Origin: Deltaproteobacteria bacterium
Lineage (GTDB): Bacteria > Desulfobacterota > Dissulfuribacteria > Dissulfuribacterales > QOAL01
Direction: 5' to 3'
Assembly: GCA_015486425.1 (NCBI GenBank)
Contig: WFRQ01000065.1
Coordinates: forward strand, 1-21,276
DNA: 21,276 bases
This document shows positions 6,887 to 13,246 of this stretch, piece by piece. The notes beneath the pieces were generated by a model. The model was not told the DNA's origin and made no database searches. It worked only from the letters and a program-made list of their open reading frames with translations. The translations under genes and the position numbers were made by a program. Position 1 is the stretch's first letter. Each line of letters opens with the position of its first letter.

Positions 6887-7320
6887 GTAACTTTGTGCAG
6901 ATGGAGTATATAACAACAAAGATATGTCAGGCTGGTCATATAGGTGTTCATGGCAACCTGTTCGGAGGAGTAATGCTGTCATGGTTCGATGAGGCAGGCG
7001 CCTCGCTTGCCGCGTATCTATGCTCAACACCTGACATTGTTACAGTGAAGATGGATGAGGTGATCTTCAAGAAGCCTGTTAAGACAGGGGATCATATCCG
7101 GTTTTTCGGTAAGGTGCATCATGTTGGGACAAGTTCCATCACCCTTGCCCTTGAGGCCAGAAGGTTTCTTTTTGAAAATGGTAAATATGAGCTGGTATGC
7201 AGCACTGATATCACCTATGTGAGGATCAACGAAAAGGGGCAACCCACTCCTGTTGATGCGCAGATCCGCCAACGGCTCAATTCAGCACGGGACAAAAAAC
7301 ATGAAAATACTGGTACTTAA
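6883..7320 (+). CDS. Hotdog-fold acyl-CoA thioesterase (YciA/BFIT-like)
   Basis: The predicted 145-residue single-hotdog protein hydrolyses acyl-CoA to free acid and CoA. The signature is the segment GNLFGGVMLSWFDEAG around residues 25-41, which holds the catalytic aspartate of the acyl-CoA thioester hydrolase family, followed by the conserved VTVKMDEVIFKKPVKTGD strand-helix. It starts at the ATGA overlap with pta (ATG 6883, pta stop 6884-6886), and ackA starts 20 bases before its stop. It is thus embedded between the two acetate enzymes, which suggests a role in releasing CoA or acetate, or in hydrolysing other short acyl-CoAs. Substrate chain length cannot be read from the sequence. Confidence 0.9.
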   Translation: MSNFVQMEYITTKICQAGHIGVHGNLFGGVMLSWFDEAGASLAAYLCSTPDIVTVKMDEVIFKKPVKTGDHIRFFGKVHHVGTSSITLALEARRFLFENGKYELVCSTDITYVRINEKGQPTPVDAQIRQRLNSARDKKHENTGT

Positions 7321-8506
7321 TTCAGGGTCATCGTCACTTAAATTTCAACTTTTTGCACTGCCGGATCTTTCTGTGGCTGCATCCGGCCTGGTGGAGGAGA
7401 TTGGTGAAGAACATGGCGCTGCAAGGATTACCTTTTTTGATGCAGACGGCAGGGAAAAGACCCTGAAGAGTGATCAAATGGTTTCCGACCATCGTCAGGC
7501 CATCAGGCTGATGGGGGAAATGCTGAGGAACAGCGGATGCTTTTCCGGCATCAGTGAGCTTGCTGCAATTGGACACAGGGTGGTGCATGGCGGAGAGAAA
7601 TTTCATGAGCCGGTCAGGATTGATGAAACAGTACTCAATGCCATTGAACGTCTTGTGCCTCTGGCGCCTCTTCATAATCCTGCCAATCTTACTGGTATCC
7701 GGGTGGCAATGGAACATGCGCCGGATATTCCCCAGGTAGCTGTTTTTGATACCGCGTTTCACCAGACCATGCCTGAACACGCATATATGTATGCGCTTCC
7801 CTATGAACATTATGAGAGTATGCACGTAAGGCGTTATGGCTTTCACGGCACCTCGCACGGTTATGTGTCTGGGCGGGCAGCGGAATATCTCGGCAGGCCT
7901 GCAAAAGAATTGAATATTATTACCCTGCATCTTGGAAACGGGGCAAGCGCTGCGGCGATCATGCAGGGGAAATGTGTAGATACATCAATGGGGCTTACGC
8001 CGCTTGAGGGGTTGATTATGGGGACCCGCAGCGGAGATTTTGACCCGGCCATTCTCTTTTACCTTGCAAGGGAAAAGGGCATGGACATGGATGCGCTGGA
8101 TCAGATGGTAAATAAACAGAGCGGCCTCAAGGGAATATGCGGTGAAAGTGACATGCGTACCATCACTGAAGCCGCAGCAGAAGGAGACAAAAGGGCAGGG
8201 CTTGCCCTGGATATGTTCTGCTACAGGTTAAAAAAATATATTGGTTCCTATATGGCGGTTCTTGGAGGTGCTGACTGTATTGTTTTTACCGGAGGCATTG
8301 GAGAAAATGCCGCTGTGGTGCGCAGGAAGGCATGTGAAGGGCTTGAAGGCCTCGGTGTGCGTGTGGATGTGGCAAAGAACAGTCGCAGGCAGAAGGGTAT
8401 AATGGAAATTCATGCCCATGACAGCACAACTGCAATACTGGTTGTCCCCACAGATGAAGAACTGGAGATTGCAAGGCAGACCATGAAGGTGTGCAGGCTG
8501 GCATGA
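7301..8506 (+). CDS. ackA: Acetate kinase
   Basis: The 401-residue protein makes ATP and acetate from acetyl phosphate and ADP. Signatures are the N-terminal MKILVLNSGSSSLKF, the GHRVVHGGEKF motif, the VFDTAFHQTMP segment, GFHGTSHGYV, the LGNGASAAAI nucleotide-binding motif and FTGGIGENAA near the C-terminus. The start at 7301 is chosen because the conserved MKILVLN start lies there. A longer in-frame start at 7253 would add 16 unrelated residues inside the thioesterase gene. The two genes overlap by 20 bases, and no strong ribosome site precedes 7301, so expression probably depends on coupling. Propionate kinase (TdcD) is a close relative, but the Pta partner supports acetate. Confidence 0.96.
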   Translation: MKILVLNSGSSSLKFQLFALPDLSVAASGLVEEIGEEHGAARITFFDADGREKTLKSDQMVSDHRQAIRLMGEMLRNSGCFSGISELAAIGHRVVHGGEKFHEPVRIDETVLNAIERLVPLAPLHNPANLTGIRVAMEHAPDIPQVAVFDTAFHQTMPEHAYMYALPYEHYESMHVRRYGFHGTSHGYVSGRAAEYLGRPAKELNIITLHLGNGASAAAIMQGKCVDTSMGLTPLEGLIMGTRSGDFDPAILFYLAREKGMDMDALDQMVNKQSGLKGICGESDMRTITEAAAEGDKRAGLALDMFCYRLKKYIGSYMAVLGGADCIVFTGGIGENAAVVRRKACEGLEGLGVRVDVAKNSRRQKGIMEIHAHDSTTAILVVPTDEELEIARQTMKVCRLA

Positions 8507-9360
8507 TATTCAGACCTGAATTGAATGTTACAAAATGTGGAAAGTCATTGTTTCACTGGCTGAGGGATCATCGCAGGAAAAAGATTTTACAGGAACCGTT
8601 TCCAGCGGATTTCAGGGAAATCCTGAAAAAACGGTATCGTCATTATTCTTTCCTGGATGATGCGGAAAAGAGACACTTAGAACAGCTTGTGCAGGTGTTC
8701 ATGGCGGAAAAAGAGTTTGAGGGGTGCAAAGGGCTCGAAATTACCCATGAGATAAGGGTTCTAATTTCCGCTGAGGCATGCATGCTGCTCCTGTGTCTGC
8801 ATCATGACCTGTATCGGGGGCTTGATTCCATCCTGGTTTATCCTTCTGTGGTTGTCACACCGCCCTCTACCCGTGGAGTTTTCCTTCAAAGTCCGCTAAT
8901 TGAACGGCAGCGGACACCTATTTCAGGCCAGGCATTCATGCGCGGGCCGGTGATACTTGTATGGGATGTGGTGAAAAGGGATGCCCGTCATCCTGAACGG
9001 AAGCATAATGTGGTTTATCACGAATTTGCTCATCTGCTGGATATGGAGGATGGAACTGCCGACGGCACTCCTGTGCTTCACGGCAGAGAGCAGTACAGGC
9101 AATGGGCAAAGGTTTTTACAGAGGAATTTGTTGCATTACGGCGCAGATCAGAACAGGGCCGAAAGACCTTTCTGGATTCATACGGGGCATTGAATGAGGC
9201 AGAATTTTTTGCAGTGGCAACTGAATTTTTCTTTGATGAGCCTGTTCAGATGCAAACAAAACATAAAGCTCTGTATGATGTCCTGTCAGGATTTTATAAG
9301 CAGGACACTGCGGCCCGCGAAAGGCGTTACAGAGAGGGCCGACAGCACCGGGTTAAATAA
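8503..9360 (+). CDS. mtfA: MtfA-family zinc peptidase (M90, Mlc titration factor A type)
   Basis: The protein has 285 residues from the ATG at 8503, which overlaps the ackA stop as ATGA. An in-frame GTG at 8491 is the alternative start. The zinc-binding HEFAH (H173, E174, H177) and a downstream AEFFAVATEFFF segment (probable third ligand near E234) match the M90 peptidase family. In enteric bacteria MtfA binds the repressor Mlc (DgsA) and so controls ptsG. The protein here also shares the preceding ILVYPSVVV and SGQAFMRGPVILVWDVV segments. No Mlc or PTS gene is in the window, so the regulatory target is unknown. Being last in a pta-thioesterase-ackA operon is unusual and hints at a link to acetate or overflow metabolism. 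Confidence 0.9.
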   Translation: MIFRPELNVTKCGKSLFHWLRDHRRKKILQEPFPADFREILKKRYRHYSFLDDAEKRHLEQLVQVFMAEKEFEGCKGLEITHEIRVLISAEACMLLLCLHHDLYRGLDSILVYPSVVVTPPSTRGVFLQSPLIERQRTPISGQAFMRGPVILVWDVVKRDARHPERKHNVVYHEFAHLLDMEDGTADGTPVLHGREQYRQWAKVFTEEFVALRRRSEQGRKTFLDSYGALNEAEFFAVATEFFFDEPVQMQTKHKALYDVLSGFYKQDTAARERRYREGRQHRVK

Positions 9361-9418
9361 ATCAGGAAATAATTTTTTCAATGAAATCCATGGGAGTTAT
9401 GTCGGTTACAGCTTTCCA

Positions 9419-9620
9419 GTTTTGAAAGGGAACATTCCCCGTTTGTCACAATATTATAGCGTGCTTCGGCTATGTAACTTTTTGAGACTAATTCTGAAAT
9501 TGTTACGAGGTCTCCCTAACGTTATATGCAGGTTTTCTCGCAGAACAAGCCCCAAAAAGCCACACAGCCTCCACAATACTGAAAAAGGCGGGACAAACAT
9601 GGAATGCTCCGGTTTTGAAA
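9419..9620. repeat. 9-bp target-site duplication around MITE family 1, copy 2
   Basis: GTTTTGAAA occurs at 9419-9427 and 9612-9620, directly at the two ends of the second 184-bp element. It differs in sequence from the AATAAGGA repeat of copy 1, as expected for independent insertions. Confidence 0.78.
9428..9611 (+). mobile_element. MITE-like element family 1, copy 2 (184 bp)
   Basis: This is the reverse-complement match of 1147-1330 over its full 184 bases without gaps. The ends are GGGAACATTCCCCGTTTGT on the left and ACAAACATGGAATGCTCCG on the right, so it has accumulated changes in both terminal repeats, and the last base is G in place of C. The internal palindrome (GGCTATGTAACTTTTTGAG and CCCCAAAAAGCCACACAGCC) is preserved. 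It lies between mtfA and the CLC gene, about 70 bases after the mtfA stop, and might separate the two transcripts. No coding potential is visible. The rest of the gap (9361-9418, 9621-9745) shows nothing recognisable. Confidence 0.82.
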
Positions 9621-9745
9621 CTCTTCGGGATTGCCGTATTTACTGAATTTCCTTTGTCATCGGAAACCCCATCTATCCTACTATAAAGGGAATTCCGCTT
9701 TCGTGGATATGCAGCAAATCCAACAATCGCTCAATCCAGGCATTA

Positions 9746-11461
9746 ATGGAAAATCCAAGGATTTCAAAACACAATTCACTTGTTGAGCACGCTGTCCGAG
9801 CCTTCCTTGCCATACTTGTGGGTCTGGTCAGCAGTCTGTTGATACTGCTCTTCAAGCAGTCCATAAAATGGCTTTCTTCTGGGCTGCACCATGCAGGCCA
9901 GAACTGGCTCAGCGTTTACGTGTCATGGTGGCCGGTTTTCCTGCCTGTGGCTGGTGGTCTTGCGGTAGGGCTGATGCATCAGTTCGTACTCAGGAAAGAG
10001 CGGCACCATGGGGTGGCTGGTATAATGGAAGCAGTGGCCAGTTATGGAGGCAGGCTTCCATACCTGCAGGCCCCTGCCAAGGTGCTTGCATCAGTTTTTT
10101 CTCTTGGCTCGGGCGCTTCCGTAGGGCCTGAGGATCCCAGTGTGCAGATAGGAGCCAACCTCGGTTCCATGTTCGGTCAGTTATGTCGATTGCCCAAACG
10201 CCATGTGCGTCTTCTTGTGGCTACAGGTGCGGCATCCGGGATTGCCACTGCATTCAACGCTCCCATGGCTGGAGTCTTTTTTGCCATAGAACTTATTATT
10301 GACGAATTCCGTGCCAGGGACATGGGGATATTGCTGTTGGGTTCTGTAACAGCCGTGGTAGTAACGCGTTATATGGCAGGGCCTGCCCCGGCATTTCCTG
10401 TTCCGGCCTATTACTGGGGCGGTCCCAGGGAGCTGCCGTTTTATCTCGGTCTGGGCATGCTGTCCGCGCCTGTGGCTCTGGTCTATATCAGGGTGTTGTA
10501 CCTTGCACAGGACTGGTTTCATCATGATATTATTCCGCTGTGGATACGTCCTGTTCTGATAGGAGTTCTTCTCGGCGTGGTGGGGCTGTGGTATCCACAG
10601 GTTCTCGGTGATGGTTATGCTACAGTCAGAGAAATTCTATGGGGACATACGCTTGATATCAGGCTGCTGATAACCCTGATTGCTCTGAAACTACTGCTCA
10701 CAGATGTCTCTATTGCGTCCGGGTTTATTGGAGGCGTGTTTGCACCTTCCATTTTTCTCGGGGCAGCCCTCGGGGAGGCTTATGGGCTGGGTCTTACGCA
10801 TTTTTTTCCTGAAATGAGTATTCAGCCAACGGATTTTGCCTTGACAGGTATTGCTGGTGTACTGGCTGGAGCAGTCAGGGCGCCTGGAACTGCGCTGATT
10901 CTGTTGTTTGAAATGACAGATGATTACCATATATTTCTGCCGCTGATGTTTGTAGTGGCAGTCAGTATGGGGATTTCCGCCATACTGGAACAGGATTCAA
11001 TATATACTCTGAGTTTAAGGAGGGCCGGAGTCAGTCTGCATGCTGCAAACAGGGAACTCTTCAGGGATATCAGAGTAAAGGATGTAATGATTTCTCCGCC
11101 TGACAGTGTATCAATTGAGACCCCTCTAAGGGAAGCCGCTGCATTGCTGGGCCAGTCACACGTAAATGCTCTGCCAGTGGTGGATGAAAACGGGAGGTTG
11201 GCTGGTATGATGTCTCTTGGGGATGTGGAAAATGCTATTGAGCGCTCTCCTGACAATCTTAACCGCCCTGTGCAGTATTTCTGTTCCCATAGTCTGACAG
11301 TGACTTATCCTGACGAGCCGCTTGACGATGCCATGGCGCTTATGGCAAGGGATGAAATAGGCCAGCTTCCAGTACTTGTCCGGAATGATGACCGCAGCAT
11401 GACAGGCTGGCTGGACAGGGCTGCAATAATTCATTCATACAAACTTGCAAACAGGCTATGA
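9746..11461 (+). CDS. CLC-family chloride channel/transporter with CBS pair
   Basis: The predicted 571-residue inner-membrane protein has a CLC membrane domain (about 15-425, ten or more hydrophobic segments) followed by two CBS domains (about 441-497 and 505-565) that in this family sense adenosine nucleotides or ionic conditions. The anion-filter motifs are GSGASVGPEDPSVQ, in which E129 sits at the gating-glutamate position, and GGVFAPSIFLGA. EMTDDYH and the tyrosine in QDSIYTLSL match the conserved end of the pore domain. At the internal proton-glutamate position (E203 of E. coli ClcA) the sequence reads FAIELIIDEF, which places leucine 183 there. This favours channel-like or uncoupled transport but needs an alignment. 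The ATG at 9746 has a weak ribosome site. Function beyond anion movement is unknown. Confidence 0.92.
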   Translation: MENPRISKHNSLVEHAVRAFLAILVGLVSSLLILLFKQSIKWLSSGLHHAGQNWLSVYVSWWPVFLPVAGGLAVGLMHQFVLRKERHHGVAGIMEAVASYGGRLPYLQAPAKVLASVFSLGSGASVGPEDPSVQIGANLGSMFGQLCRLPKRHVRLLVATGAASGIATAFNAPMAGVFFAIELIIDEFRARDMGILLLGSVTAVVVTRYMAGPAPAFPVPAYYWGGPRELPFYLGLGMLSAPVALVYIRVLYLAQDWFHHDIIPLWIRPVLIGVLLGVVGLWYPQVLGDGYATVREILWGHTLDIRLLITLIALKLLLTDVSIASGFIGGVFAPSIFLGAALGEAYGLGLTHFFPEMSIQPTDFALTGIAGVLAGAVRAPGTALILLFEMTDDYHIFLPLMFVVAVSMGISAILEQDSIYTLSLRRAGVSLHAANRELFRDIRVKDVMISPPDSVSIETPLREAAALLGQSHVNALPVVDENGRLAGMMSLGDVENAIERSPDNLNRPVQYFCSHSLTVTYPDEPLDDAMALMARDEIGQLPVLVRNDDRSMTGWLDRAAIIHSYKLANRL

Positions 11462-11803
11462 AGTGAAATCTGAATCTGTAACCGCATATGGCATTAGAAT
11501 TTGCACGGCATTATTGAGAAGTTACGAATTTTTTTTGGATAGCTGTAATTATGATACATACTACCCTTAAGTCGATTAAATTTTAAAACAATCGTACGCC
11601 ATTTCTATGAAAAATCAAGGCGTTATGGTTCCCAAAGTAGAACCAGGAAATGCAAAAAAAAATTGACAAGGTCTGCCACGTTGGTATGATAATATGTAAT
11701 CATTAAGGCCAGTATTTCTGTGCCTGGTCAACTGGGGTAAGAGGTCAAAATTCTTCCGTATCATAAATTAAGTGGTTATTTATCTCTATCTGTGAGGGTA
11801 ATT
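11462..11803. other. 342-bp intergenic region before the OmpV-like gene
   Basis: An A/T-rich gap that contains the probable promoter at 11663-11690 and a small 6-bp-arm hairpin TGGTTC/GAACCA at 11626-11645 just upstream of it. No gene, repeat of the MITE families or clear terminator is visible. The 11521-11580 part is A/T rich with a T-run (11529-11536) that lacks a strong stem before it. Confidence 0.5.
11663..11690 (+). promoter_or_regulatory. Predicted sigma-70 promoter of the OmpV-like gene
   Basis: TTGACA (11663-11668) matches the -35 consensus exactly, and TATGAT (11685-11690) matches the -10 at five of six positions, with a 16-base spacer. An overlapping GATAAT (11688-11693) with 19-base spacing is an alternative. 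It is about 115 bases upstream of the ATG at 11804, leaving a leader of roughly 105 bases. Confidence 0.65.
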
Positions 11804-12622
11804 ATGAAATTATTACGTCCCTTGTTTGTTGTTTTGTGTATCATTTGTTCTATCTGCTGGTGTTCCACTGCTTTTGCAGGTCAAATAAGCCTGGGGTTTG
11901 AAAACATGCCTCAGTCCGTTGGACTTGGCGTTGGTTTTCTCCCTGATTACGAGGGCTCTGATGATTACATGGTTGGAGTTGCGCCATTCGGACGGTTTAC
12001 CCGGCCAGGGCATGAGCAGTACTTCATGCTTACAGTTTCAGAGTTGCAGGTGAATCTTATTGACCATCCCTGGCTCCGCATGGGGCCTTCCCTGAACTAC
12101 CGTTTCGGGCGCAGTGACGTGGATGACAGTTATGTTGACAAGATGCATGATATTGACGGCACCCTGGAGGCAGGTGGATGGTTTGGTGTGGAGTTTGTTG
12201 CCCCGGATGACCTCAGGAAACGCTTTGTGGCAAATATTGATGTTCTTGCAGACACGTTGAATGAGCATGATGGATACACCGTGTATGGCAACTTGAGGGG
12301 ATGGTATCCTGTTGCCTCCATAGTTGATCTCGGGCTTGGCTTTACCGCTACTTACGCCAGTAATAATTTTATGGACACGTACTATGGTGTCGATTCAGAA
12401 GACGCCGGGCGTTCCGGCTTGAAGCAGTATAACCCCGGAAGCGGTTTCAAGGATTTAAGGTTTAATGCGGCCGTATTGGTCCATTTATCAAAAGACTGGC
12501 ACGTTGCAGTTGGCATGCAGTATAAACGTCTGGTCGATGATGCTGAAGACAGCCCTATTGTTGATGACAGGGGGGATGCGAACCAGTTTCTCGGAGGCGT
12601 AGGTGTGGGATATAGCTGGTAG
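11804..12622 (+). CDS. MipA/OmpV-family outer-membrane protein
   Basis: The protein has 272 residues from the ATG at 11804, which follows GAGGG at 11794-11798. The GTG at 11792 lies on top of that site and is not preferred. Residues 1-26 are a signal peptide ending in STAFA before GQ. The mature part shows the family pattern: VGLGVGFLPDYEGSDDYM, then VAPFGRFTRP, then alternating amphipathic strands, and a C-terminal GVGVGYSW ending in an aromatic residue, the typical outer-membrane insertion signal. MipA is known in E. coli as a partner of the lytic transglycosylase MltA, and other members act as porins or in osmo-response. I infer only an outer-membrane beta-barrel here. It is likely monocistronic, with its own promoter and a hairpin after the stop. 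Confidence 0.9.
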   Translation: MKLLRPLFVVLCIICSICWCSTAFAGQISLGFENMPQSVGLGVGFLPDYEGSDDYMVGVAPFGRFTRPGHEQYFMLTVSELQVNLIDHPWLRMGPSLNYRFGRSDVDDSYVDKMHDIDGTLEAGGWFGVEFVAPDDLRKRFVANIDVLADTLNEHDGYTVYGNLRGWYPVASIVDLGLGFTATYASNNFMDTYYGVDSEDAGRSGLKQYNPGSGFKDLRFNAAVLVHLSKDWHVAVGMQYKRLVDDAEDSPIVDDRGDANQFLGGVGVGYSW

Positions 12623-12635
12623 ATGACAGTCTGGT

Positions 12636-12671
12636 CCCTGGCGTTTCTGCTCACATGCAATGAAACCAGGG
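12636..12671. terminator. Hairpin after the OmpV-like gene
   Basis: CCCTGG-CG-TTTC (12636-12647) pairs with GAAACCAGGG (12662-12671) with a two-base bulge, 14 bases after the stop. There is no U-run, so it is only a possible terminator or mRNA-stabilising stem. It touches the next inverted repeat at 12670. Confidence 0.4.
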
Positions 12672-12733
12672 GGCTGTTCAAAAATAAGTTGGAGGGGAGA
12701 TGCGAAATCGCAAGGTTATTTTCAGACAGCCCC
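12670..12733. repeat. 64-bp inverted-repeat hairpin, possible degenerate MITE or terminator
   Basis: The ends are near-complementary: GGGGCTGTTCAAAAATAA (12670-12687) against the complement of TTATTTTCAGACAGCCCC (12716-12733), 15 of 18 paired. A perfect inner palindrome TGCGA-AA-TCGCA sits at 12701-12712. The GGGGCTGT end type resembles ends of several IS groups, but no flanking direct repeat is visible. It could simply terminate transcription. Confidence 0.5.
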
Positions 12734-12860
12734 TTTGCGGTTGTTATGGAGATTCGTAAACCGTCTGACAAACAGCAAAAAGCTGCATGATGACTCGCTA
12801 ATACAGTAAAGAATGGACAGCAGGTCGAGTCAGGCTGCGCTGATCAGGGCTGCAGGCTAT

Positions 12861-13060
12861 GTATCCCCGTAACTGCTCACCCCTTAAGGATGAATTCCCA
12901 TAACGGAAAGACGTCTTTCACACAACAATTTTTTTCTTGACACGTATCTGCTCAGGGGGTGCTGCAGATGCAAGGCGGAGGGGGTGAAGGCGTATTTCCC
13001 GTACTTCGAGCCCCCCACAACGCAGCAGAAGCGGTACCATGTGAGCAGATACGTATCCCC
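12861..13060. repeat. 8-bp target-site duplication around MITE family 2, copy 2
   Basis: GTATCCCC occurs at 12861-12868 and 13053-13060, exactly outside the GTAACTGCTC and GAGCAGATAC ends of the element. Confidence 0.82.
12869..13052 (+). mobile_element. MITE-like element family 2, copy 2 (184 bp)
   Basis: This is the inverted relative of 4465-4657. Its ends are GTAACTGCTC (12869-12878) and GAGCAGATAC (13043-13052), with an internal end-like GTATCTGCTCAGGGGGT at 12944-12960. Matching blocks include GATGAATTCCCATAA, TTTCACACAACA, CTTGACACGTATCTGCTC and GGTGCTGCAGATGCAAGGCG. The internal pairing arm near 13036-13043 is partly decayed (ACCATGTGAG where copy 1 has ACCCCCTGAG). It contains no gene. 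The GTAA end plus the 8-bp duplication is compatible with IS66-type transposition. It lies in the 624-bp gap (12623-13246) between the OmpV-like gene and the RND operon. Confidence 0.82.
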
Positions 13061-13097
13061 TTAAGCAACTGCCTTCAGGTATCCCTGAATTCTCACG

Positions 13098-13228
13098 TTA
13101 TTCCGCCAAACGCTTCAATACTCCATGTCATGGACAATACAAACAAAGGCTCAGTGTGTTGGCATGGAAAGTGATCGATTATCAGATTGGAGTATTGAAA
13201 AAACAAGACCGCTAACTAAGCGGAATAA
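13098..13228. repeat. Nested inverted repeats directly upstream of the RND pump
   Basis: Two perfect pairs are nested. The outer pair is TTATTCCGC (13098-13106) with GCGGAATAA (13220-13228). The inner pair is TTCAATACTCCA (13114-13125) with TGGAGTATTGAA (13188-13199), and 62 bases separate the inner arms. A third small stem, CCGCT/AGCGG with a 5-base loop, lies at 13209-13223. The structure ends 18 bases before the TTG start of the pump. It may be an RNA fold controlling the operon, a repressor-binding region, or a worn mobile element. No clear promoter is visible inside. Confidence 0.6.
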
Positions 13229-13246
13229 TAATCTGGAGCCCGCCAA

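Noticed and set aside
9194..9646. 150-codon plus-strand frame over the end of mtfA and MITE copy 2
   Set aside because: It overlaps mtfA in another frame and most of it is repeat sequence, so it is not a gene.
12959..13174. 71-codon frame in the gap before the pump
   Set aside because: It lies largely inside the MITE family 2 copy, with no ribosome site or recognisable motif.
13159..13187. Sigma-70 promoter TTGGCA ... TCAGAT before the pump
   Set aside because: Spacing is near 17, but the -10 is a poor match, so the evidence is too weak to list as a promoter.
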